Shown here: positions 38,122 to 47,622 of the stretch, piece after piece
How positions within the stretch are numbered: position 1 is the stretch's first letter
Layout of the letters: each line of letters starts with the position of its first letter
Made by a program: the position numbers and the translations under genes
From: Mercenaria mercenaria
Lineage: Eukaryota > Mollusca > Bivalvia > Venerida > Veneridae
Assembly: GCF_021730395.1 (NCBI RefSeq)
Contig: NC_069375.1
Span: 64,941,501-65,005,500 of the forward strand
Reading direction: 5' to 3'
DNA: 64,000 nucleotides
The notes under the pieces: model-generated
Seen by the model: the letters and a program-made list of their open reading frames with translations, nothing else
Databases searched by the model: none
Told to the model about the DNA's origin: nothing

Positions 38122-41100
38122 ATGTTTATTTTTTTGTTGTTGTTGCTGTACTGTGTACGACAACTGTGCAAAATACTGACTTTCAGTTTTCTTTTGAAAC
38201 TTGTTGTAAGTAATATGTTATGTTCTCATTTTTACCCTTCTTGGTATCAATGTAATGTTTGTAATTTTGTGTAACTCGTATTACGAAACTTAACTGATTT
38301 ATATTTCTTTCTTATTGTAGCATTTCGAAAACAATCGTTAACAAACTAATGTCTAAAAGCTGTCCGCTATACATTTTAACAGTGAAGTGAATTGTCAAAT
38401 AACTTCGATTCCAGCATCTGTCATAGTAACAAGCAAGTATATACATGAAATTATTGGGCATATATATAATATATATATAATGATATTTGTATTTAAGTGA
38501 CTCTATGTATAAATCACCGCTCAATTACTGGACACACACTAATACAAGCATCTATTATTGCACGACGCCTTATATAAATCGCCTGTCTACTTTTGAATAA
38601 TTATTGGCAAGAAAATTGGGTTTTTGTCTAAGTTCATATATAATACAACTAAGCAATATCATAACGTCAATAAAATACATGACTCACGAATTACTTTTTA
38701 CCAACAACACATTTTGATTTTGTTTCTAATGTAAAATCTATATTACTTTTGTACCCTGCGATGTTCATTGGACTATACACGAGTACTTTTTATCTTTTTT
38801 TTTATTCATTTTGTTGGGTTTAACGTCACACCGACACATTGCATTTAGTAAAAGTAATGAATATAAAACATGAAAATGTGCAAATACTAGTACATCAATA
38901 ATTCTGTCTAGCTTTTTTGTTTTTGCTTATAACGATAATAAAAATTCGTAGATTTCTTTCAGATATCAGTACGAAAACAAATGACATATTCAAAACAAAC
39001 TTTGTACTAGGTTTCTTTTTAATCAGTTAAATACAAATATATGTTGTCAGAAACAGAAGTTTTCATATGAACACATCTGTAACATTAATTCCAGCCAGCA
39101 GCGGAAACACCGCCATCAGGTTCTCAAATGTTAAACTGACGCCTGATCCAGTCATTATTCCTGGGAATTTTACACTGTCCTATGATATTATGATCCTTCG
39201 GCCATTTGACAACGACAACTTTGAACTAAATATTACGATGTTCAGAAAGATTTCAGGTGGTTATGTGAGCTTTCCTTGCGTGCTTCATTATAAATGGTAA
39301 GATATATAATTACGATGCTTCGAATGTTTACATTTCACGTTTACAAAAGGGATTTACCTTTGACGGCGCGGTTTAATTTACCGGACGTCTTACTTCTGGC
39401 ACAACGATATGAATTCTGGATAACGCATTATCTTATTATTTCAATCATGCAAAATATGCTTATTGTTCTGTGCCATCATTGAATGTGTTGGAGAGTGAAT
39501 GTTTTTGTAGCGATATCGTTTCTACCTTGCCTAAGTGTTTCATTATCACAGAGATAATTTAAATAATCAGAAAATCTAGTTTTGCCATTAACCTTGATAT
39601 GTTTTTGTGTCGCAAAACTTATATGTATACAAAGTGTCTGTCATTCTTATCATATAAAATATTAAAACTATGTTAAAACAAGGACTAAATAGAACAGGAA
39701 AAGTTACATCCAACGGACGCAACCTCCCATATATCTCTCTATATGGGCTTAGGGTTTGTGTAAATACTCGTGCAGAGTGACTGAGAACATTATACAAATA
39801 TCATATAGCTGCGTGTGTGATATAATCCGAGGCGAAAGCCGAGTGGTGACATTCCGTTTCGAGGGTTGACAATATCAATGTCACACATGCTGTCATATAT
39901 TTATTTTATTATACCGAACAAAATTAAGCACATAAAAAGTTTTTAAAAGGTGTTTTGTATTCATTTAGTTTCATCTTTAGTGCGGTAATCGCCTGTGTAC
40001 ACAATGAATAGTAACGTCATTACTATATGTGTACAAGGGAGGCAATCATTTCATGATTTGGCTAACATTCAAAATATCAGTGCGGTCACATGACCTGACC
40101 GTCACTTTCGCTTGGTCACGTGTCATAATGGTTGAAAATGTTTCTGATAGTCAAAATATCTCTTTCTCGGGTACTGGGATTTTATCATTGTTGACAAAAG
40201 TGAGGAATAATAAATACGAATATGACTCATTAACATAAACAATAGCAGTAAAGGTTACATACAAGTAAGAAAACAATCTCCTACGAATCCAGAATTTCTT
40301 TCTAACGGTCACGTGATTTTCATGGCCACGTGGTCATTGTGAGGGTTGTGATTAATCAAGCTCTAAGGGAGATAATCGCTGCTGGGAAGTTGATTACAAC
40401 CTTGTATAAGACTCAGTCTTTCCGTACTTTGATTAAGTGTTGTTTTATTTTTTGGTCCTTTGGGATCATGGAGTCCACTCAATAGATGTATTATATAGTT
40501 CCTCGTAACCCGGTGCTAGGGGACGTGATAGGAGTTGTTCATAAGACGTAATGAAATGTGCAACACCTATCACGCCCCCTAGCACCGGGTTTAGCGGAAC
40601 TCTATAACACATCTATTAGTATCTATTATTACCACTTACAAACAGACTCAGTCAAACCGAGTCAGTTATTATTCTTTTTGGTTGCATTCTACGCATCCAA
40701 AGGATCTTTTCACAGATTTCATTAAGACTGAGTTTTCAATGTTAGTTAAGTTACGTTCAAATTTACTGTTTCATCTAGTTGCACGCAACTGCTACAATAG
40801 ATATGTATTTTATTTGTGTAAAACACTTTAAATATTATTTCAGTATATCAAACATTATTTCAGTATATCAACTATTATTTCAGTACATACCCTGCATGTG
40901 ATATTACGGATCTAAGGCTCATTATCCCTGGCCTCAACACAGATGACTCACCTAGACTTCCAACTGCATGTCCAATGCCGACAGGAGATTTTCGTTATCA
41001 TCCAACAGCATTTCCGTTCCCAAACGTAACGGATTTTGCCTCAATTATTTTGGCAGTACGTTTAAAGATCCCCTTTCTAAATTCCAGTTTGTTTAGTTCT

Positions 41101-43125
41101 GCCCATTGCTTTTTTTGTTTTTCGTTTGGGGCAAACACATTACTTTATCTGGGGACCAAACGCCGCTTTTCATGGAATTACACGCCACAACCCGTGTATC
41201 ATTGAAGGTTCCATGTGCACCGCCGTTTGAATACATCTGCGGATGTCTCTAAATTGCTTTTTGTACTTTTAGCATGTGTAAATGTTGAGTTCTGCTCAAC
41301 CCGGGGCTAGAGGGCGTGGACGGTAGCATGCATTTCCACTACCGTCCATGAACAGGCTCAATCAAACCGAGCCTGCAACATTTTCGTTTTGTCGTGTTGA
41401 GCGACCTGTGAAGTTTCCACGTTTTTTATTTTAGTCCGTTTTTCATTAACTTTCCTACGAAAATAATATCAAATCACATATTTTGCAAACGTCTCACTAT
41501 GGTCCGAGAAAACAGAAATATTGACACCGTGTTAGTGAATACACAGGTTTGAACAATTAATCAAATATATTTATGCAATTGTTTTGTTTTTATATTTACA
41601 TATTAATATATTTTCACTAGAATCAGTACCTTATATGTATTAAAATAATAAGCATTCATCATATTAACATGTTTTTGTTTGTTTTGGGTTTGACGCCGTT
41701 TTACAAGTTATGTAAAGGCGGGTAGTTAACCTTACCAATGTGTCCTGATTTTGTACCAGTAAATACCTGTTCTCCGCTAGTAAATGCCAACTTCTTCACA
41801 TGAATCAGCGGTGGAGAACGAGTGATTTCAGACATAATGTCTCTTAACAAGTCGTCACAGAGAACATACGCCTCGCCCGGGGATCGAACTCACGACTCCG
41901 CGATGCGTAGATGTGCGCACTCGCTCTCTGTAATTAACTTAGCGGATGGACTTTATATAAAGGATATTACATGAAAGTCTTTTCATATTGAATTTATTAA
42001 ACGAGTTGAATAAAATAATAAAATGCGAGGCTCTGCCGAGCATTTTATCAATTTTATTCAACGATTTTAATAAATTCAATGTGGAAAGTCACAAATGTAA
42101 TATTCTTTTTATCACATGATAGCCTTTCCGGTCGAAACATTAAAAAATCTACTCTCTTTTACTATATAATAAGACAATTTGACCAACATCTTCGATACTA
42201 TAAATGACATCGACGTCAAAGCTTTATTACACTAGTGTATTATCATTTTTATTTAATGGCTTTATGACACTCCCGCGACGTCAAACATGTGATAAATTTA
42301 CGTAATATTGTTAATAAAGCGAGCATTTCCACAATAGAAAAAAAATCTTTTTGGAGTGTCAAGATTTACTTCATGCAGCTAGTGTGTAATTGTCAGCTGT
42401 AGTATTCATTACCCCTACCGAAAGGAATGGAATTTCTACACTTTGTTTGTTCATAGATAAGATTTTGATGGTGATATAAAGAGCAGTTGCATATGTTTAA
42501 ATGAGTGACCACGAATTAAAAGATACTACGATTCTAATATGTGAAATTAAAAATACTTTTTGTATGTAATATACATTGTAGTTTCAATGAAGCCAATAGC
42601 CTTTACCCATTACATCGCCGAATGCAAATTAAACCGTAACAATGTCAGAAAAATAAAGTACACTGTTACCATTATATTATCATTTTAGGGGCGTTTCCTT
42701 CATGCTGTTGTTACACTATTACATTGCTTTAAAGTTTCATAAACTCATTTAAAACCAATGACATCAAAAGTATCGTATATTTCAGACAAACCGCTTTTAT
42801 GTATTGGACGTATCGAAAATTGTTATTGATAAGCAAAAAAATCATTGAAATAAATACAGAGTGGTTGTCAGGATATAATCTGCCGTTATATTTCAGTCAG
42901 TAACTGTTAAACATAAAATCAGTCAATTCTTGTTATTATACTCTTCCTTAGAGAAGATATTATCTTTAATACTGTCATCGAATAATGATTCTCAATGCTT
43001 TAATTGTATACTGCTGATTTTTCCAAATTTGATTCCCGCAGGGAGATTACAAAGTACATGCTGCATTAACAGACAAAAGGACAATGGAGACAGTCGGATG
43101 TTTCAATGTACACTTAAGTAAGTAA
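38122..43125 (+). CDS. GM2 activator-like protein, copy 2 (possibly damaged)
   Basis: Exons 2 to 4 are clear: 39095-39296, 40884-41055 and 43042-43125, with the same intron phases as copy 1 (1, 2, 0) and an identical exon 3 length of 172 nt. They encode IRFSNVKLTPDPV, PGNFTLSYDIMILRPFDND, CTYPACDITDLRLI, GDYKVHAAL and GCFNVHLSK. All six cysteines of copy 1 are kept. Exon 1 (ending 38205 at GAAACTTGTT before GTAAGT) gives a signal-like stretch and FQFSFETC. The only nearby ATG (38122) is out of frame by one base; the slip lies in a T7 run, so it may be a sequencing slip or a real lesion. The last exon now ends in a stop supplied by the tail of a LINE inserted at about 43,116. The product still reaches the last strand of the fold, so it may be functional. 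Paralogy with copy 1 is certain; activity is not. Confidence 0.75.
38800..38850 (-). repeat. SINE 3'-end fragment
   Basis: TTTTGTTGGGTTTAACGTCA is the reverse complement of the tail seen in the longer SINE at 50,785-50,985. Only the tail remains. Confidence 0.6.
39803..39902. repeat. Short inverted-repeat element
   Basis: ATATAGCTGCGTGTGTGATA at the left is mirrored by ATGTCACACATGCTGTCATAT at the right, around a GC-richer centre (GAGGCGAAAGCCGAG). It lies in intron 2 of GM2A-like copy 2. Confidence 0.6.
40455..40690. repeat. Interspersed repeat, family R2, most complete copy
   Basis: Inverted arms CCCGGTGCTAGGGGACGTGA and ATCACGCCCCCTAGCACCGGG flank a short loop. Outside these come ACTCAATAGATGTATTATA against ATAACACATCTATTAGT, and the R2 end text GACTCAGTCAAACCGAGTC with GGTTGCATTCTACGC. 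It lies in intron 2 of GM2A-like copy 2. Confidence 0.65.
41066..41425 (+). repeat. Interspersed repeat, family R1, plus copy
   Basis: Matches the minus copy at 20,229-20,577 from end to end. It starts about ten bases after the exon 3 donor of GM2A-like copy 2, so intron 3 is repeat from almost its first base. The open frame 40,975-41,205 is exon 3 read through into the repeat in another frame. Confidence 0.8.
41676..41945 (-). mobile_element. tRNA-derived SINE
   Basis: Read on the minus strand, GCGGAGTCGTGAGTTCGATC with CCCGGGCGAGGC is a tRNA-like head with a box B (GAGTTCGATCCCC). A conserved body (AATCACTCGTTCTCCACCGC) follows, and the tail is GGCGTCAAACCCAAAACAAA. A plus-strand relative lies at 47,290-47,440 and shares the head and the ACCGCTGATTCATGTG block. 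Confidence 0.75.
41960..42300. mobile_element. Inverted-repeat DNA element (MITE)
   Basis: Left TTGAATTTATTAAACGAGTTG, with GAATAAAAT, pairs with ATTTTATTC and AATAAATTCAATGTGGAAAG on the right. A second nested pair (TTTATCACATGATAG against GTCAAACATGTGATAAA) closes near 42,296. Intron 3 of GM2A-like copy 2. Confidence 0.6.
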
Positions 43126-45562
43126 GTTTTATTTGGCACAAGTGTACATGACATGGCAATATAGCGATAAAACAAATGACAAATCAATGCATAATAAATA
43201 TTACATAGTGACAAACCAACAAATCATTAGATAGTTATATCATATTACTCAACAAAGCCATGTAATGCTCACCAATACCAGGGATAACACACAAAAAAGA
43301 TGAAATGATTCCTCTTATTTCCATTGTGGTCCCTGTTATTGGCGGCATGACACAGAAAGTCATGTTTAACTGTTATATTTTGAGTAATAAAGCTAGATAC
43401 ATAATCTTAAATACTGAATAATTTATGAAAGCTAATTGAGATCACATATATGTATCACAGTAAAGGATTTATCACATAATATTTCATGAGGAATGATCAG
43501 TGAAGGATAAGATGATCAAAAAGTTGTCAGCCAAAATAGAAAACTCACTACTTCTGACGAAAATAAAAATATTTATACTTTAAAAATGTAAGTATAGCTA
43601 CATTTAAATGAAATCAGTACAGCAGCAAAAATAAAAAACTATAAATGACAGATAAGAATTATATTGTCTGTTAAAATCAATTGAAAGATTTTAATATGCT
43701 ACAACTAAAAGACTATTAAAATCAATTAGGCATTAAAAAGGATTTGATGGCAAGCTTAAATGAATGAGAAGATTCAATATCCCTAAGATGTTGAGGGAGA
43801 CCATTCCACAAAACAATCCCATTGTAAGCAAAAGACTTTCTACCAAAGCTACCCATCCTCTCTGGCAAAGAAAACCGACCAGTATCAACAAAGGAATAAT
43901 TAGAATCAAAAGAATTTGATGATGGAAGTGCAGACACTCTAGATCTGGTAAAATGGTCATGGGCTGGAAAATGGGATGTAAAATGCTCCTTAAGATATTC
44001 CGGTGCAGTGCCTGACTTTATTCTATGGACATGACAGAGAGTTATCTGATCTACACTCTTTGATACAGGCAACCAATTTAGAGACTTGAATTGCTCTGAC
44101 CCAACATGAGACCTACTATCCATGTTCAAAACAAATCTGATCATTTTGTTTTGAGTAGTTTGAAGCCTATTTTTCCAATACTTGGTCAAACTTGGATACC
44201 AACTAGAGCATACATAATCAAAATGACACTGTATCAGAGACATTACCAAAAGCTTCTTAGTATGAAGATCCAAGAACTGGTTCTTTCTATGAAGGAATTT
44301 TAACCGAGCATTAGACTTTGTAACCACTGAACGTGCAATTTCATCACCAGATAGATTTTGGTCTAATGTAGCACCCAGATACTTCACTGAACTGGTTGCT
44401 TGAATGTTTGTACCATTACAAGAAACATTTAAAGCATTTTGTGTCTTTAACCTAGGCTTAGACCCAAAGAGAATAGACTCTGTTTTACCAAGATGGAGTG
44501 AAAGCTTGTTGTCAATAAGCCATTCACTTACATTTTCCATTTCCATAAATAAACTAGACTCAATATCAGCTATACTTTTACCATATACAAGAATTCCAGA
44601 GTCATCAGCATACAGTAATAACTTATTTTTGACCACAGCTGACATATCATTGACATAGATTAAAAATAAGAGGGGACCAAGGATTGAACCTTGGGGAACC
44701 CCACAGGTTACAGGGGCACGATTGGAATGGACACCTGAAACAGCAACTAACTGGTGTCTATCAGAAAGACATGATTGGAACCAGAGAACAGCATCTGACC
44801 TAAGGCCAATTGCATTCAGTTTCATTAACAAAATACTATGATTAACTGTATCGAACGCCTTCTGTAAATCCAGCAGAACCATTCCAACCATGTTACCTTT
44901 ATCCATTTGAAACTTGACAAAATCTGAAAGATGGATAAGACAGATATCCGTGGAAAATCCACGTCTTAACCCCGACTGAAAACTGTATGAAATTTTTTTC
45001 TCATTCAAGTAACCTTCCATTTGATCATAAATGACCCTTTCAAAAATCTTGGAAAGTATACATAAAATAGACACAGGACGATAGTTACCAACATCGGATT
45101 TATCGTTCTTCTTATAAAGAGGGATAACCCGGGCATTCTTAAGATCATCGGGAACAGAACCCTGGATAATTGAAAGATTGATAATATGAGTCAAAGGACT
45201 GGCTATAACTGAAGCACTGTCCCTTAAAAACCTACAGGGGATGCCATCTAAACCAGTAGCCTTATTAGCACTGAGTCTGTTAAGATACTTCAGAATCTTG
45301 TTTTCAGAAACAACTGAAAATGAAAAACTATTTGGAAAAATACCTTTAGATAAATAAAATTTATTTACAAATGATTTACCATATTTAAAACAACTACTTG
45401 GCAGTTTTTCAACTAATTTTGATGCAACGGTTACATAAAAACTATTGAATTTTTCAGCAACATTTAAAAAATCAAAGCTAACTTCTCCATTAATTTTCAA
45501 ACCAATGTTGCTAGAAGAACTAACACCTTTCTTAGATGGCAAACCAAGCTGTTTTAAACATT
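43116..45562 (-). mobile_element. 5'-truncated LINE inserted in the last exon of GM2A-like copy 2
   Basis: The minus-strand element has a 3' tail of three TTAC-type repeats (plus strand TAAGTAAGTAAG at 43,115-43,126) next to an AATAAAA signal. About 590 bp of 3' untranslated text and the 3' part of the reverse-transcriptase frame follow. The 5' end is cut near 45,562, just upstream of the RT domain, so the endonuclease is missing. The flanking host exon reads CAC-TT on one side and ACTTGTCAATGG on the other, compatible with a short target duplication (ACTT). Confidence 0.85.
43722..45542 (-). CDS. LINE ORF2, reverse transcriptase and C-terminal part (606 aa, 5' incomplete)
   Basis: Open for 606 codons without interruption. 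RT blocks occur in order: ATGLDGIPCRFL, NYRPVSILCILSKIFER, VLLDLQKAFDTVNHSILL, GVPQGSILGPLLFLIYVND, the catalytic LLLYADDSGILV and VKYLGATLDQNL. The C-terminal region (WYPSLTKYWKNRLQ, WNGLPQHLRDI) is typical of jockey/CR1-type LINEs. The first listed codon is not a real start; the frame is cut by the 5' truncation. The intact frame suggests a recent insertion. Confidence 0.85.
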   Translation of the reverse strand: MPSKKGVSSSSNIGLKINGEVSFDFLNVAEKFNSFYVTVASKLVEKLPSSCFKYGKSFVNKFYLSKGIFPNSFSFSVVSENKILKYLNRLSANKATGLDGIPCRFLRDSASVIASPLTHIINLSIIQGSVPDDLKNARVIPLYKKNDKSDVGNYRPVSILCILSKIFERVIYDQMEGYLNEKKISYSFQSGLRRGFSTDICLIHLSDFVKFQMDKGNMVGMVLLDLQKAFDTVNHSILLMKLNAIGLRSDAVLWFQSCLSDRHQLVAVSGVHSNRAPVTCGVPQGSILGPLLFLIYVNDMSAVVKNKLLLYADDSGILVYGKSIADIESSLFMEMENVSEWLIDNKLSLHLGKTESILFGSKPRLKTQNALNVSCNGTNIQATSSVKYLGATLDQNLSGDEIARSVVTKSNARLKFLHRKNQFLDLHTKKLLVMSLIQCHFDYVCSSWYPSLTKYWKNRLQTTQNKMIRFVLNMDSRSHVGSEQFKSLNWLPVSKSVDQITLCHVHRIKSGTAPEYLKEHFTSHFPAHDHFTRSRVSALPSSNSFDSNYSFVDTGRFSLPERMGSFGRKSFAYNGIVLWNGLPQHLRDIESSHSFKLAIKSFLMPN

Positions 45563-45564
45563 AC

Positions 45565-45615
45565 TTGTCAATGGAAAGGAAGGAGTGTTCCGGAAATGCT
45601 TGTATAGTTGGTTAA
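45565..45615 (+). pseudogene. Displaced C-terminal codons of GM2A-like copy 2
   Basis: Directly beyond the LINE 5' end, 16 codons plus TAA read LSMERKECSGNACIVG. Copy 1 ends LSTVAGYSYPSSLIG with TGA at the equivalent place. The DNA also aligns (GTGTTCC / GTATTCC, GGTTAATTT / GGTTGATTT). This is the end of exon 4 as it was before the LINE inserted; it is no longer reached by the reading frame. Confidence 0.7.
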
Positions 45616-46734
45616 TTTCTCTCTGTATTTACCGAGAAATAAAACTCAATACACTCTGTATAGTTTATTGTGTTATATATCCAGCAGCATAGTGAACTAG
45701 TATAGGGCATGTTAATATATGTTACATCAAAACAGAATAAAAAGGTATGCTGAAAATATACCCTGATTACAAGTAATATCGGATATGGCATTTTGTCCTG
45801 CACTATAGGAAAATTAGTTCTAGGACTGATAAGCCCTGTCAGTATAATTTTGACTGACTGAGGATAATAAAGTAATAAAGTTGGACGAAAGGTTTTATGA
45901 CGCTTGTATATGTAATGCATGTATGTGTTTACTTCATTTTTACAAATAATTTCAATTTCTGCGATTTCTCTATTAGGAAAGACCGTTTATAGGTTGCCTG
46001 CGTGTACTAAATATGTTCAGATTAATTTGTGCATTTAGAGGTATGTAGTAATGCATAGTTAGTAAAAGCGATAGCCTTTCGCTGGTTTATTTTTATGGGC
46101 ATATTGAATACATCTGAGGGCAATTTGAAAAAAATATAAAAACAGTAAGTGTCTAGAAAGGACCGTTGGTGGACATTCGAATTCCTAAATTCACAGCATA
46201 TTATATATGGGCATGCTTATTCAAGTTCAAGCTTTCCATATGACCAGCAGAAAGTTGAAAAACGGGTAAGTTAGAAATAACCCGAAATGTACGGTACCTG
46301 TGAATTAGTCAAAGCATGCGTAGGGACATTCATACTTCGGAACACCTACATACTTTGTGTCTAGGTCAACTGTTACAAAATAGAAAGAGAAAATCATTTA
46401 ATGTCATACCTGCTAAACAACAGAACGGTACATTTCTTTAACAGATCATACAGAACTTGTGGTAGAACTAACATTAATAATTTTCAGTGCTAAACACTGT
46501 AGAATGACAGTACTTTAGGGAAATTTCTCTAGCTGGTAATAATTATGGGCAAAATTGAAAACAAGACTTCAATGTATACAGGTGAGTGAAAAAGGTTTTA
46601 CATGGATTTTGAAGTGGTAGATCTATTTCCAAATAATAGCAGGGTTTTGAAATTTAGAAATTCTTAAGTTGGTTCTTTTAAAAGATTTTACCTCTACTTA
46701 TGAAATAATGACTAAAAGAAAATAATAATATAAT
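45616..46734. other. No gene seen
   Basis: About 1.1 kb of AT-rich sequence downstream of GM2A-like copy 2. Short open frames only, no domain. The old 3' untranslated region of that gene should lie here. Confidence 0.5.
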
Positions 46735-46971
46735 TGAGCCGTGCCATGGGAAAACCAACATAGTGGGTGTGCGACCAGCATGGATCCAGACCAGCCTGCG
46801 CATCCGCGCAGTCTGGTCAGGATCCATGCTGTTCGCTAACAGTTTCTCCAATTCCAATAGGCTTTAAAAGCGAACAGCATGGAGCCTGACCAGACTGCGC
46901 GGATGCGCAGGCTGGTCTGGATCCATGCTGGTCGCACACCCACTATGTTGGTTTTCCCATGGCACGGCTCA
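46735..46971. mobile_element. 237-bp palindromic element, copy B
   Basis: Same ends (TGAGCCGTGCCATGGG and CCATGGCACGGCTCA) and the same length as copies A and C. The centre reads AACAGTTTCTCCAATTCCAA, in the orientation of copy C and opposite to copy A. Confidence 0.9.
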
Positions 46972-47289
46972 TATATTAATTATCCCTTTCATAATATAAT
47001 ATATTTGAATTTATCTTTGGCAGCTGTTTGTTATTACTTGAAAACCGATCGAGAAGGTACATAATGGCATAAGAGAATAACATTACAAGAGCCGATAATG
47101 ACATCACCAATGTTCTCATACACCCCAAACTGATTGATTTTGATCTAAATCACTGAAAGTGTTAGATATTAGAACTACATTCAATGAATTTCAAAATGCA
47201 TCATTGAATTGAAAGAACTTGTTGTAAGAATATTTTTCTGATATTAATATGTATTATATCTGTTATTTTGGGAATTCTGTCTAGTAAAA

Positions 47290-47440
47290 CCCTACCGGTT
47301 AGCTCAATACTAAGAGTGCAGATCTACGGATCGCGAGGTCGTGAGTTCTTCCAGACGAGGCGTACGCACTCTACCGCTGATTCATGTGGTGAGGTAGCCA
47401 GTTACAAGAAAATGGTCTAGTAAAATCGCATTTGGATCGC
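47290..47440 (+). mobile_element. tRNA-derived SINE fragment
   Basis: GGTTAGCTCAATACTAAGAG resembles a tRNA box A region. GGTCGTGAGTTCTTCC sits at the box B position but is altered. ACCGCTGATTCATGTG is shared with the SINE at 41.7-41.9 kb. The normal tail is missing. Confidence 0.6.
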
Positions 47441-47622
47441 TCTTATTCGGACATCCATAATCATTGGTAAGAAAGATTGAATGTCCTTAAAAGTTATTAC
47501 ACTGTTAAATGGTCAGAGAGAGAGCTAACTTTATAAATTTGCAAAGACCGAAATTGTAATGTTTTCAAATACGGGCATTTGCTTAAGTAGATTTTGATGC
47601 CACCTACTCAGGATGAGAAAAC

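Noticed and set aside
44404-44658. Plus-strand open frames across 44.1-44.7 kb
   Set aside because: Shadows of the LINE reverse-transcriptase frame on the other strand.
47290-47440. tRNA gene
   Set aside because: The tRNA-like head is altered at box B and is followed by a SINE body shared with 41.7 kb.
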